A DNA stretch of 64,000 nucleotides from an uncultured Paracoccaceae bacterium (GTDB lineage: Bacteria > Pseudomonadota > Alphaproteobacteria > Rhodobacterales > Rhodobacteraceae). Location: contig CALSOO010000004.1 in NCBI GenBank assembly GCA_943787985.1, positions 1 to 64,000 on the forward strand. The letters run 5' to 3'. How positions within the stretch are numbered: the first letter of the stretch is position 1; every line of letters starts with the position of its first letter. The notes under the pieces were generated by a model, which ran no database searches, had not been told where the DNA came from, and was given only the letters and a program-made list of their open reading frames with translations. Shown here one piece after another: positions 44,625-53,871 of the stretch. The translations under genes and the position numbers were made by a program.

Positions 44625-45674
44625 ATGAAGACCGTTTTTCTTACCGCACTTTGTACTTTAATTGCTGTCAGTTTTTGGACTGGACAGACTCGCGCTGACG
44701 GGGTCGGCTTCATACGCCTGACCGTTGCTGACCCAATGGGCGGCAAAATGTTGGTCTCTGTTTGGTATCCAACACAAGAAGACAGCGGGACCGTAAAGCT
44801 GGGACCCTACTCATTCGCGGCGACCCGTGATGCGCCCCCTTCGGCCGGTCAACGCGGCCTTGTGGTGATGTCACATGGGACTGAGGGGTCGGATCTTGGG
44901 CATCGCAACATCGCCATAGCATTGGCGCAACAGGGCATCATTGCCGCCGCGCCGCTGCATCCGCGAGACAACTTCAAGGACAACAGTGGTGTAGGACATC
45001 GGGTCGTCATGGAAGGACGCCCCCTGCAAGTGAGAGCGGTCATTGATGCGCTTGTGTCCCATGACACTTGGGGCACCCGTATTGATCCGAAACGCATCGG
45101 TGCATTTGGTTTTTCTCTTGGTGGATATACGATGCTGGCAGTCCTCGGTGCACAGCCTGACATGATGTTGGTTGCCGAACATTGCGAAGCCCCCAATTCC
45201 GACCCGTTTTGCTTGATCGCAGGGTCACGTGACGGGGCGTTGCGCGCACATGTGGCGCAGGAATTCGCATCGCCGCTGACAGGATTGGCTGACGTCCGCC
45301 TTTGCGCCGCATCCATTGTCGATCCGGTTGCTGTTCCATTTTCCGATGCAGCGCTTACGGGGATTTCGACACGCCACGTCCAAGTCTGGCGACCTGAGCA
45401 TGAGAATGTCTTGTCTGCAAAAGCACACGCAAGTCGGGTTGTCGGGCAACTGAATTTACGTGAAAATGCCGAGCCCACGTCGCAAATCGTTGTGACGGGG
45501 GCACAACATTATTCGTTCCTCGCACCGTTTCCTTGGAGGTTGAATTGGACCTTGCCGACAGAATTAACGCAGGATTCCAAAGGGTTTGACCGTGGCGCCT
45601 TTCAGGCACGATTTGCAAACGAAGTCTCTGACTTTCTGGTCCGGAGTTTGGAGGCCTGCCCGCGCGCGCATTGA
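44625..45674 (+). CDS. Exported alpha/beta-hydrolase (dienelactone-hydrolase/PAF-acetylhydrolase-like)
   Basis: A 349-residue protein with a Sec signal peptide (MKTVFLTALCTLIAVSFWTG). The fold features are VSVWYPTQE, VVMSHGTEGS (oxyanion region), the nucleophile elbow GFSLGGYT and a late His in VVTGAQHYSFLAPFP. It is probably a periplasmic esterase or lipase of the DLH superfamily. A good GGAG ribosome site precedes ATG 44625. The divergent AraC-type membrane regulator probably controls it. Confidence 0.85.
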   Translation: MKTVFLTALCTLIAVSFWTGQTRADGVGFIRLTVADPMGGKMLVSVWYPTQEDSGTVKLGPYSFAATRDAPPSAGQRGLVVMSHGTEGSDLGHRNIAIALAQQGIIAAAPLHPRDNFKDNSGVGHRVVMEGRPLQVRAVIDALVSHDTWGTRIDPKRIGAFGFSLGGYTMLAVLGAQPDMMLVAEHCEAPNSDPFCLIAGSRDGALRAHVAQEFASPLTGLADVRLCAASIVDPVAVPFSDAALTGISTRHVQVWRPEHENVLSAKAHASRVVGQLNLRENAEPTSQIVVTGAQHYSFLAPFPWRLNWTLPTELTQDSKGFDRGAFQARFANEVSDFLVRSLEACPRAH

Positions 45675-45724
45675 ACGGAGCCCTCCAAATTCTATGGGAC
45701 GCCAGCGTGACACTTCGTGTAGGA

Positions 45725-45753
45725 TGGCTCAGGTGAGAAACTACTCTGAGCCA
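45725..45753. terminator. Possible terminator hairpin at the convergent end of the hydrolase and glxA-type genes
   Basis: TGGCTCAG (45725-45732) pairs with CTGAGCCA (45746-45753) across 13 bases. The stem overlaps the last codons of the AraC-type gene. A weak T/A tract follows on each side. The loop is long, so confidence is low. Confidence 0.3.
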
Positions 45754-46703
45754 CCAAAAACGCTGATGTATTCGCTCACTCCGACGCCAAACCTGCGTTG
45801 AAAGGCCCGTCGCATACGCTGCAAATCACCAAAACCGCTGTCGATGGCTACCTGTTTTGGGGGCAGGTTTTCAATCAACAAGCCACGTGCATGATCAACG
45901 CGGACCCGTTCGACAAAATGTGCAGGCGTTTCATCCAGATCGCGTTTGAAATGACGAGACAACGTGCGGACATTCATTCCGGCCTTGTCTGCCAAAGCAT
46001 CAAGCGTCCAATCAACATGAGGTCGTGATATCACGTGTTCGATCAGTTTTGTTAAGGTGTCGTCGCGGGTGAATTGCCCGGCCAGATGCATGGCGTACTG
46101 GCTTTGTCCGCCCGTTCGGCGCAACTGGACCACCAATTCCCGCGCGACGTCCAGAGCCGCTTGGGTTCCACAATCTGCTCGGATAATCGAAAGGGCAAGA
46201 TCAATGCCAGTTGTCACACCTGCGGATGTATAGATCTGACTGCTTAAGGTGCAGATACGATCAAGATCCCATAGAACATTCTGATATTTCTGCGTGTCGA
46301 TCAAGCGTGACCAATGTGTGGTTGCGACCAGACCGTCCAGAACACCGGCCGCCGCAAGAACCAACGCGCCCGAGCAAACAGATATCAAGCGGACATCGTT
46401 GTCATCTGCGCGGCTTTGGATGATTTTTTGTACTTTTGGGTTTTTGGCGAGCGCATCCACACCCGCGCCGCCGGGGATGAGAAGGTCGTTGGGTTTGGTG
46501 GACAGCTTTGCTTCTATACCCAATGTCAGCCCGCAACAGGCGGTGACGGATTTCCCGTCAAGTGAAACAAATCTCAAACGGTACTTTCTTTGGCCATGAA
46601 CGCGGGCGGTTCGGAAAGCTTGAACAGGACCGGAAACGTCCAGTAGGTTCACGTTCTCAAACAGTAAAACGTCTATCATCCTTGAATTTCGAGACTTGTC
46701 CAT
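45741..46703 (-). CDS. GlxA-family transcriptional regulator (DJ-1/PfpI domain plus AraC domain)
   Basis: A 320-residue protein. The N-terminal DJ-1/PfpI-like domain (MIDVLLFENVNLLDVSGPVQAF, then LLIPGGAGVDAL and SVCSGALVLAAAGVLDG with the nucleophile-elbow Cys) is followed by an AraC DNA-binding domain (LDALADKAGMNVRTLSRHFKRDLDETPAHFVERVR, QVAIDSGFGDLQRMRRAFQR). The start is ATG 46703, which has AGGTG upstream. It is divergent from a frameshifted MFS transporter gene, a usual pairing for this family. Confidence 0.92.
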   Translation of the reverse strand: MDKSRNSRMIDVLLFENVNLLDVSGPVQAFRTARVHGQRKYRLRFVSLDGKSVTACCGLTLGIEAKLSTKPNDLLIPGGAGVDALAKNPKVQKIIQSRADDNDVRLISVCSGALVLAAAGVLDGLVATTHWSRLIDTQKYQNVLWDLDRICTLSSQIYTSAGVTTGIDLALSIIRADCGTQAALDVARELVVQLRRTGGQSQYAMHLAGQFTRDDTLTKLIEHVISRPHVDWTLDALADKAGMNVRTLSRHFKRDLDETPAHFVERVRVDHARGLLIENLPPKQVAIDSGFGDLQRMRRAFQRRFGVGVSEYISVFGGSE

Positions 46704-46785
46704 TTTTGACACCTACTTGACATATGAGACATAAGGCGTCTGCGCTATAGGTCGCTAAGTCAACCTTTATGTCTGGATTTTTCGA

Positions 46786-47984
46786 ATGCCGGTTTCTTCA
46801 CTTGCCCGAAACGGCAATCTGGTCAGTTTGCTGATTTCTGATGCTATTCTGGTGTCAGCAATGCCGATGCTCGTTATTTTGGGCGGCCTGTCCGGGCTTA
46901 TGTTGGCTCCGACAACAGCTCTTGCCACGTTGCCCGCATCCCTTCAAACGCTGGCTTGGCTGCTGGCGGCTGCGCCATTTTCGCTGTTGATGGGGAAAAT
47001 CGGACGCAAGCCGGGGTTCATCCGTGGGGCGGGGGTGACAATATTGGGCGCGCTTTTGGGAACCTGGGCGTTGGTTTCCGGCAGCTTTGCCCTGATCTGT
47101 GTGGCGCATTTGGTTCTTGGGATCGGATTGACGTCACACCAGTACTTTCGCTTTGCCGCCGCTGAGGTCGTGACAATGGAGTGGCGCCCAGTCGCGATTT
47201 CTCTCATGCTGACATCCGGTTTGGTCGCTTCTTTCGCAGCTCCGCAGATATTCATTGCCACAAAAGATGCACTGGCCCCCGTTCCGTTGGCAGGGGGGTA
47301 CAGCGCGATTGTATTGCTGTCCTTTGTCGGTATCGTGCCTTTGCTTTTCTTGCGCATTCCTGTCCTGCCAAAAGTTGTACGTAGCGCGTCAACCTCGCGG
47401 TTCGCCTCGCTTGCTGTCCTTCGCCAAAGGCCCGTGCGCAAGGCTGTGATCATAGGCGCGACATCTCAAGGTGTGATGATCTTCATGATGGTGCCGACCA
47501 CCCTTGCGATGATCGGGTGTGGGTTTACCGAAGCTGTCGCGGGTGATGTCATTCGATGGCATTTCATCGCGATGTTCGCACCAAGCTTTTTCACCGGTTT
47601 TTAATTAAACGGTTCGGATCGACGCCAATTGTAACGATGGGCTTGGTGTTGTTGGCCCTTGCGGCGGTGACAGGCGCGAGTGGTCTCTCTGCGGGGCAGT
47701 TTTACGGGGCTCTCATTCTGCTTGGGCTCGGGTGGAACTTTAGTTTTATCGGCGCCACGACCATGTTGGCACAAGCCGTACCTGACGCGGACAAATCCGT
47801 GGTTCAAGGTGTGAATGATACGATGATCGCGCTTGTGTCTACGATGTGTGCATTTGCCTCTGGTGCTGTGATCGCAGGGTTTGGCTGGATTGTTCTTTCC
47901 GTTGTGGCTCTGGTCTTTGTTGTCCTTTCATTCGGGGTGCTCGTTTTGGACAGGAGCACTCCGGTCCCTTCGCCCTCAAAATAA
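46786..47984 (+). pseudogene. MFS transporter, frameshifted
   Basis: The first frame (272 residues to a stop at 47602-47604) gives about eight membrane helices (LLISDAILVSAMPMLVILGG, LGIGLTSHQYFRFAAAEVV and others). The rest of the protein continues in another frame from LIKRFGSTPIVTMGLVLLAL to SPSK at 47984. The join is at a T run near 47598-47603: one extra T would restore FFTGFLIKRFG and a full-length protein of about 400 residues with 12 helices. It is either a recent pseudogene or a homopolymer error. The divergent GlxA-type regulator probably governed it. Confidence 0.8.
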
Positions 47985-47992
47985 GGATTTTT

Positions 47993-48311
47993 ATGATGCT
48001 ACTGCTCAGACCCAACTGTGAATGGTGTGATTGTGATCTGCCGCCAGAGTCCCCTGATGCACGTATTTGCAGCTATGAATGTACGTATTGTGTCCACTGT
48101 GTTGAAACCGTTCTGCACAATGTGTGTGCGACCTGTGGGGGGGGGATTTGCTCCTAGGCCTGTGCGCCCGAAACAAGCACATCGCCCGCAACTCGCACTT
48201 GGTTTGGGGCACACCCCCGCGACGATCGAGCGCAAACATTCACGGTGGACGCGCACAGAAGCAGAGGAGCTGGTTGCAAAACTTCGCCCCATTGCGCCAC
48301 ATGACAGGTGA
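47993..48311 (+). pseudogene. DUF1272 cysteine-rich zinc-ribbon protein, frameshifted at a G9 run
   Basis: The reading begins MMLLLRPNCEWCDCDLPPES and continues CSYECTYCVHCVETVL then CATCGGG, the typical DUF1272 pattern with four CxxC pairs that should bind two metals. In this frame a stop follows at 48155-48157. The family's C-terminal arginine-rich part (FAPRPVRPKQ onward to 48311) is in the next frame. The switch is at nine G residues (48137-48145), where eight would keep the frame. The short product would keep the cysteines but lose the tail. It could be phase variation, decay or an assembly slip. Confidence 0.8.
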
Positions 48312-48398
48312 AAAGCAGGCACATGTTTGTTTGAAGGATGCCGCGCCTGTGGCGTGAACTATTCGGGCGCGCCTCGAAGAAGTGCTTCTTCAATGGGG

Positions 48399-48875
48399 CT
48401 ATCCGATGCACGAAGAGCTGTCACACAATCGGCAGATTTTGAATGCGTGTGCTTCGTCCACCAGAATTGCGCTGAGCAGTTTTTCAGATATCCGCGACAA
48501 GCTTTCAATTTCATCGGCCGTCAGAAATGCGAGTGCATTGCCAAGCGCGCTTTTGCGTGACGCGAGGATGGATTGCTCTTGCTGCTTTCCGGAAGGCGTC
48601 AGAAATAATTCAACAGCGCGGGCATCTTCCAAGGATCGTTTTCGAACAACAAGGTTACGGGCTACCATTCTATCAACAACGCGCACGGTGCCGGGGTGGG
48701 ACAGGCCCAACCCCTGACTAAGCTCATGGATTGATATGCCCGGCTCATGTCCGATGAGGGCCAGTCCAGGGGCCGAAATGTTTGAAGACACTTCGCCGTC
48801 GGACGCCGTGAGAATTGTGTCGGACAGGGCAAGCACCAAAGCGCCTATGACATTTTCGTTTTTTGCGATGTTCAT
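48399..48875 (-). CDS. MarR-family transcriptional regulator with C-terminal cysteine cluster
   Basis: A 158-residue regulator. The winged helix is GISIHELSQGLGLSHPGTVRVVDRM with wing VRKRSLEDARAVELFLTPSG. The last residues are CRLCDSSSCIG, a CxxC plus a third Cys that could bind a metal or sense oxidants, as in other C-terminal-Cys MarR proteins. It diverges from the SDR gene at the head of the Rieske operon and may regulate it. Confidence 0.9.
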   Translation of the reverse strand: MNIAKNENVIGALVLALSDTILTASDGEVSSNISAPGLALIGHEPGISIHELSQGLGLSHPGTVRVVDRMVARNLVVRKRSLEDARAVELFLTPSGKQQEQSILASRKSALGNALAFLTADEIESLSRISEKLLSAILVDEAHAFKICRLCDSSSCIG

Positions 48876-49043
48876 GTAGGGTTTTTATGGACAATCATCA
48901 TGGACAGCAAGCGCCGCCATATGTATGCACGATGCACATAACTAGGGTCGTATCCCCCTTTTTGCATTGTTAATGTATGCAGGATTGCCCTCACATGCTG
49001 AGTTGAGGTGACGTGTCATGGATCAAAAACGGAAGCCCTTTTG

Positions 49044-49805
49044 ATGTTTCAAACGGAATATAACGCAGCCTTGGTGACGGGGGCCGCAGCACGGTTAGGT
49101 CGGGCAATGGCGCTTGGGTTGGCCGCGCGCGGAGTTAACATCGCGTTGCACTACAACAGCAACGTGGATGAAGCCGAAAAAACCGCGACCGAGATCCGCG
49201 CCTTGGGCGTGAAGTGCGTCACCCTTCAGGCCAACTTGCTTGAGTATGATCAAACGCAAAACCTTGTTCAGCGCGCACGGGACGGGTTGGGGCAGGACTT
49301 GGATGTTCTGATCAACTGCGCTTCGGTCTTCAAATACGATTCCATTAAGAGTGCGTCGCAGACCAGTTGGGATATGAACATCGATTCAAACCTGCGGGCG
49401 CCTTTCGTGCTGACCCAGGAGTTTGCGCGCCAGGTCCCGAAAGCGACATTGGACGTCACAGGCGAAATGCGCGCCAAAGCCTGTATCGTGAATATGATCG
49501 ACCAGCGTGTGCGCAAGCTGACATCCGAGTATATGACCTATACGATCGGGAAGATGGGGTTGTGGGCGTTCACGCAGACCAGCGCCCGCGCTTTGGGCCC
49601 CAACATCCGCGTCAACGGCATTGGTCCGGGGTCGACAATGCAGGGGGCTGAACAATCGGATGAGCAGTTTGAACAACACCGTCGCGGTGCGCCACTGCAA
49701 CGGGGGGCAAACCCGGAAGATATCGTTCAAGCCATGAACTTCTTGCTGGATGCTCCGGCATTCACGGGCCAGTTGTTGTGTATAGACGGTGGCCAACATC
49801 TATAG
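49044..49805 (+). CDS. Short-chain dehydrogenase/reductase, pteridine-reductase (FolM)-like
   Basis: A 253-residue SDR with the nucleotide motif LVTGAAARLGRAMALGL (TGxxxRxG, the NADPH-preferring form used by pteridine reductases), LINCASVF, the catalytic YTIGK and the C-terminal FTGQLLCIDGGQHL. The TGAAARLG and INCASVF wording points to a FolM/PTR1-like reductase. The start is ATG 49044. It is 48 bases before the first membrane gene of the Rieske operon and could be its first gene or an independent unit. Confidence 0.85.
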   Translation: MFQTEYNAALVTGAAARLGRAMALGLAARGVNIALHYNSNVDEAEKTATEIRALGVKCVTLQANLLEYDQTQNLVQRARDGLGQDLDVLINCASVFKYDSIKSASQTSWDMNIDSNLRAPFVLTQEFARQVPKATLDVTGEMRAKACIVNMIDQRVRKLTSEYMTYTIGKMGLWAFTQTSARALGPNIRVNGIGPGSTMQGAEQSDEQFEQHRRGAPLQRGANPEDIVQAMNFLLDAPAFTGQLLCIDGGQHL

Positions 49806-49853
49806 ATTAAACAGACAAAACGGATTGCATAATATGACGCGAGAAACAGGACG

Positions 49854-50213
49854 ATGCCTGCCATGACGCTTGTTTTGATAGGCACGTGGTATCTTTATCT
49901 TGGGGCTGCGGTCGCGGCTGTGTTTTTGCTCTACGGACTGGGGCGACTGGACGAAAACGCTCAAGGGGCGTGGATTTTTCGCCCCCTTCTGATCCCGGGC
50001 GTATTGTTGATCTGGCCTGTGGTCATTTGGCGTTGGATTGCTTTGAAAAAGGGCGAAGAAAAGCTGGATCGCCACCGCATGCCGCGCAAGCGCCAGGAAT
50101 ATGTTCAGTTGGCATTTATTGTGATCATCCCTGTCATCATCTTGACCGCATTCGCCGTGCGGCAGGATCCGACGACTTTATCCACACCAGTTTTGCTTGA
50201 GGCCGCCAAATGA
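49854..50213 (+). CDS. Small membrane protein at the head of the Rieske operon
   Basis: A 119-residue protein of no family I can name. It has three hydrophobic segments: WYLYLGAAVAAVFLLYGLG, RPLLIPGVLLIWPVVIWRW and VQLAFIVIIPVIILTAFAV. A basic loop (KKGEEKLDRHRMPRKRQE) sits between the second and third. It overlaps the ferric-reductase/Rieske gene by ATGA, so it probably forms a membrane subunit with it. Confidence 0.8.
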   Translation: MPAMTLVLIGTWYLYLGAAVAAVFLLYGLGRLDENAQGAWIFRPLLIPGVLLIWPVVIWRWIALKKGEEKLDRHRMPRKRQEYVQLAFIVIIPVIILTAFAVRQDPTTLSTPVLLEAAK

Positions 50214-51256
50214 GCGTTAAGTACGTACCTGTTCAATGGAACAATAACAAATGGGGCTATGACGCGGTGCTTATAGCATTGGTTGTTGCCTATGTTGTCA
50301 TCTTCATACGCATAGGGACGCCTGCAGCAGAGCTGGCGCGGCCATTGGACAATGCGATTGTGCGCATGCGTGCCTTTGGAACCTGCGCGTTGTGGATGCT
50401 GACGTTTATTTTGTGCATCGGACCACTCGCGCGATTGGACAAACGGTTTCTCCCTGTGCTGTACAACCGGCGACATTTTGGCGTTTTGACAACCGTCGTC
50501 GCCTTTACACATGCGATGTATGTGTTGGGGTGGTACTTCAGTTTCACCAGTCAAACGCCGCTCACGGCTTTGCTGTCCAGCGCAACTGGCTTTGGGCAAA
50601 TTCTAGGGTTTCCGATTGAGATACTGGGCCTTTGCGCTTTGGTCTTGCTCGCTGTTCTATCAGCGACGAGCCACGATTTCTGGCTGACATTCCTGTCTGC
50701 CCCTGTGTGGAAAACCCTGCATTTGCTGATTTACCCTGCCTATGCGTTGGTTGTTGCTCATGTGGCACTGGGCTATTTTCAAGACAGCAAAAACCCGGTG
50801 TTCGGGACGTTGTTTGTGACCAGTGCCTTACTGGTCGCCGGATTGCATTTGGCGGCGTACCTCAAAGAACGCAAGATAAACGCATCAGATGTTGATTGGG
50901 TGAAAGCCTGCAAGCCGCAAGATATCCAAGACAAACGCGCGGCCATTGTTCCCTTGTCAAAAGACGAACGCGTGGCGATTTTCCGGACTGGCACGTCTTT
51001 TTCTGCTGTTTCGAACGCCTGCGCGCACCAAGGGGGACCGTTGGGCGAAGGCAAGATAGTTTTTGGCTGCGTGACCTGCCCTTGGCACGGTTTTAGTTAC
51101 AAGGCCCGTAACGGCAGGTCGCCTGCGCCATTTACCGAGATGATCCCGACTTACAACATGAAGCTCGAGGATGGTTTTTTGTTCATTGATCGCAAGGCGA
51201 ACCAGCCGGGTACGGATGTCGAACCGATAATTTTCGAGGTGACGCAAGATGCCTAA
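50210..51256 (+). CDS. Ferric-reductase-like transmembrane domain fused to a Rieske [2Fe-2S] domain
   Basis: A 348-residue two-part protein. Residues about 18-220 form six hydrophobic helices with four histidines suited to two b-type haems: H89 and H101 in one pair of helices, H171 and H184 in the other (TLHLLIYPAYALVVAHVALG). Residues about 235-330 are a Rieske domain with CAHQGGPLGEG (C271, H273) and CPWHGFSY (C290, H293). This would move electrons between the quinone pool or membrane haems and a soluble partner. It is the only membrane electron carrier in the operon. It overlaps both neighbours. Confidence 0.9.
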   Translation: MSVKYVPVQWNNNKWGYDAVLIALVVAYVVIFIRIGTPAAELARPLDNAIVRMRAFGTCALWMLTFILCIGPLARLDKRFLPVLYNRRHFGVLTTVVAFTHAMYVLGWYFSFTSQTPLTALLSSATGFGQILGFPIEILGLCALVLLAVLSATSHDFWLTFLSAPVWKTLHLLIYPAYALVVAHVALGYFQDSKNPVFGTLFVTSALLVAGLHLAAYLKERKINASDVDWVKACKPQDIQDKRAAIVPLSKDERVAIFRTGTSFSAVSNACAHQGGPLGEGKIVFGCVTCPWHGFSYKARNGRSPAPFTEMIPTYNMKLEDGFLFIDRKANQPGTDVEPIIFEVTQDA

Positions 51257-52006
51257 ACCACAAGAACCCTTTTTTCTGGGCTGGGGTAAAGTCCCCAAGG
51301 CGCTAAGGGTGTTCCTAGCCTGTCTATCCGCGTTTTTGTTGGTGGGGTTTGGGGCCATGGCGTACATGACCTCGGCGACGCAGACCGAGACGGGAAGCGG
51401 TGCCTTTAATGGGGCGTACCGAGGTGATCGGAGTGCTGCAGGAGAAGCCTTACCCCGATTTTGCATGTTATCGAGAGCCCGCACTTTGAAGTCGGAGACA
51501 CGATTTTGTTGTCTGGCAACGGGAAACGCGGTGCTGTTGAACAAGCTGCCGGATTGGACGGGCAAATTGTTGAGGCAAACGGTTTCCGGCTCGACCGCGG
51601 CGGATTGCGCGGCATGCAACTGCGCAACGGAAAACGCGGGTTGAAGCGCGCGGAAAATCAGGACCGGAGCATGGATGTAGAGATCGAGCCGCTGGGCCGA
51701 TGGAAGCTTCAGGGTGAGGTCTGTGATGGGAAGTGTTTGGGCGGTGCCATGAAACCCGGCACTGGTTTGTCACACCGCGCGTGCGCAAACCTGTGTTTGT
51801 TAGGCGACGTGGCCCCTGTGTTTGTGTCTGCCGGCGCGATTGAAGGCAGCGAATTCCTGTTGATGACGGACCCTGACGGCGCTGCTGTGACCAAGGCGCT
51901 TTTGGACTATACCGCGATTTTTGTCGAAATCGAAGGGGACGTTGAGCGGCATGGCAACATGTTGGTCTTCAAGATCGCGCCAGATACAATTGAGGTAATG
52001 CAATGA
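51249..52006 (+). pseudogene. Membrane-anchored protein of the Rieske operon, two frameshifts
   Basis: The N-terminus reads normally: MPKPQEPFFLGWGKVPKALR, then one transmembrane helix (VFLACLSAFLLVGFGAMAYM). The frame then has to change twice to follow the sensible text: near 51400 into PLMGRTEVIGVLQEKPYP, and near 51445 into ILHVIESPHFEVGDTILLSG, which then stays open to 52006. Each step needs one fewer base, so two single-base insertions have occurred. The exported part has no family I can name. Its last codons overlap the next small gene (ATGA), showing that the original gene was part of the coupled operon. Confidence 0.75.
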
Positions 52007-52215
52007 TTGTGCGTGCGTTGGCCATTCTTCTAGCTGTGGGCGCGGTTTGGGCGTTGTGGTTCGGATATGGCCAGTTGCGGCTGTTTCGGGGCACTGCGTT
52101 CTGGGACTTCCGGTACATCATTTTTGCGGTGGCTGCGTTTTTTGCGCTTAGCGGGCTTGAATGGTTGATGGGCCGGATAAAAGCCAAATTCGAGCCGGAT
52201 CAAGACGCTCATTAA
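52003..52215 (+). CDS. Small two-helix membrane protein of the Rieske operon
   Basis: A 70-residue protein with helices IVRALAILLAVGAVWALWFGYG and RYIIFAVAAFFALSGLEWLM and a charged C-terminus. No family is recognised. It overlaps the frameshifted gene before it by 4 bases, so it is probably translated by coupling. It is 32 bases before the Rieske-glutamate synthase gene. Confidence 0.75.
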   Translation: MIVRALAILLAVGAVWALWFGYGQLRLFRGTAFWDFRYIIFAVAAFFALSGLEWLMGRIKAKFEPDQDAH

Positions 52216-52247
52216 AACTATAAAAAGATCAAGGAAGACTGAAAAAA

Positions 52248-53867
52248 ATGACAGCACATTCCGTAGCAAAATTGAGCACTCTCAAAGATCGCGACCCAAC
52301 GTATGCGCTTGTCGGTGAAGTCGATTTGGTTGTTGTTCGGATCGACGATGACGTCAACGTTTTCTATGGGCGCTGTTTGCACCGGGGCGCCTTGATGTCT
52401 GATGGTTTCGTGCGCGGTAAGAACCTGATTTGCGGGGTGCACGACTGGGACTATCGCCTTGATAGCGGCGTGTCCTCTTACAACAACGAAGAGAAATTGC
52501 CCAAGTTCAAAAGCTGGGTCGAGAACGACGATGTGATGGTCGATGAAGCCGAGATTTTTGCATGGGCACAAAAAAACCCGCAGCCCTATTTCCGTAAATC
52601 CTATCTTGGTTTGTATGCCGATCCGACCCATGGCACGAGCGAAGAACCCCATACGGCTTTGATCCATACTTACGCCCGTCATGGGCTGAAAAAGACAGGC
52701 CATCACGGCGTTGTCGACTCTATGGGCGTTCCTCGTGATCAATTGCCCGATTGGGATGACATTCAACTGCTCACAGCACAACTTGCCAAGCCGCCGTTGC
52801 TGGATGATGCACCTGTCGGCACACAAGTTGTGATTGGACCCAACGCCAGGAAACCGCTGACCCTCGACATCCCGCTGTTCGTCTCTGACATGAGTTTCGG
52901 GGCTTTGTCCGAGCCCGCCAAAATCGCGTTGGCCAAAGGGGCTGAAGATGCGGGCACAGGGATTTGTTCGGGTGAGGGCGGTATGTTGCCCGAAGAACAA
53001 GAGGCCAACAGCCGCTATTTCTACGAGCTGGCTTCCGCTCGTTTCGGGTTCAGTTGGGACAAACTGTCCAAAGTGCAGGCCTTCCATTTCAAAGGCGGGC
53101 AGGGGGCCAAGACCGGAACAGGTGGCCATTTGCCGGGCAATAAGGTTGGTGGAAAAATTGCCGAGGTCCGTGGGCTGGAACCGGGCACGGATGCGATCTC
53201 CCCATCTCGCTTCCCCGAGTGGACCGAATTGGAACAGATCAAGGAATTCGCCGACGAAGTGCGTGAAAAGACGGGCGGTATTCCTATCGGGTACAAGCTT
53301 TCTGCGCAGCATATTGAAAATGACATAGACGCCGCTTTGGCCGTTGGCGTGGACTACATCATTCTGGATGGACGTGGCGGGGGGACCGGCGCTGCGCCGC
53401 TCATCTTCCGCGACAATATTTCTGTGCCGACGATCCCTGCATTGGCGCGCGCGCGGGCCCACCTGGACAAGTTGGGCCGCGCAGACGTGTCATTGGTTAT
53501 CACCGGCGGTTTGCGCAAACCCGCCGACTTTATCAAAGCGCTTGCGCTGGGCGCTGATGCGATTGCGGTTTCCAATTCGGCAATGCAGGCCATCGGGTGC
53601 CTTGCGATGCGCGCGTGTCATACAAACAACTGTCCTGTCGGGATTGCGTCGCAAAAACCTCATCTGGTGAACCGCCTTGTGGTCGACAAATCAGCGGAAC
53701 GTTTGACAAATTTCTTTAACGCCTCGGTCGAGTTGATGCAGGTTATGGCGCGCGCTTGTGGCCATGCACATTTGTCTGATTTCGAACTGCGTGATCTGAC
53801 CACGTGGAAAAAAGAAATGGCGGAGCTTTCGGGTGTCGCCTTTGGCGGATTGAACAAGGGAAACTAA
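52248..53867 (+). CDS. Rieske domain fused to a glutamate-synthase-type FMN/Fe-S domain
   Basis: A 539-residue protein. Residues 1-110 form a Rieske domain with C43-L-H45 and C62-GV-H65. From about 180 onward it is the GltS large-subunit-like FMN (beta/alpha)8 domain with LFVSDMSFGALSEPAKIALAKGA, GGQGAKTGTGGHLPGNKV, ILDGRGGGTGAAP and ITGGLRKPADFIKALALGADA. The Cys cluster CLAMRACHTNNCPVG near 450 is the 3Fe-4S region. It lacks the glutaminase domain, so it is not ordinary glutamate synthase. The Rieske domain in front suggests electrons enter through it instead of from an NADPH subunit. The partner substrate is unknown. Confidence 0.9.
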   Translation: MTAHSVAKLSTLKDRDPTYALVGEVDLVVVRIDDDVNVFYGRCLHRGALMSDGFVRGKNLICGVHDWDYRLDSGVSSYNNEEKLPKFKSWVENDDVMVDEAEIFAWAQKNPQPYFRKSYLGLYADPTHGTSEEPHTALIHTYARHGLKKTGHHGVVDSMGVPRDQLPDWDDIQLLTAQLAKPPLLDDAPVGTQVVIGPNARKPLTLDIPLFVSDMSFGALSEPAKIALAKGAEDAGTGICSGEGGMLPEEQEANSRYFYELASARFGFSWDKLSKVQAFHFKGGQGAKTGTGGHLPGNKVGGKIAEVRGLEPGTDAISPSRFPEWTELEQIKEFADEVREKTGGIPIGYKLSAQHIENDIDAALAVGVDYIILDGRGGGTGAAPLIFRDNISVPTIPALARARAHLDKLGRADVSLVITGGLRKPADFIKALALGADAIAVSNSAMQAIGCLAMRACHTNNCPVGIASQKPHLVNRLVVDKSAERLTNFFNASVELMQVMARACGHAHLSDFELRDLTTWKKEMAELSGVAFGGLNKGN

Positions 53868-53871
53868 GATC

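Noticed and set aside
47556-47984. Separate 142-residue membrane protein after the MFS gene
   Set aside because: It continues the MFS protein in another frame; a single missing T explains it better than a second gene.
51461-52006. Separate 181-residue gene starting at an internal ATG
   Set aside because: The text before it (GVLQEKPYP in the adjacent frame) continues into it, so it is the second half of one frameshifted gene.
52218-53462. Long minus-strand open frame (414 codons) opposite the Rieske-glutamate synthase gene
   Set aside because: Antisense to a well-supported gene with cluster ligands and FMN motifs; no similarity in this frame.
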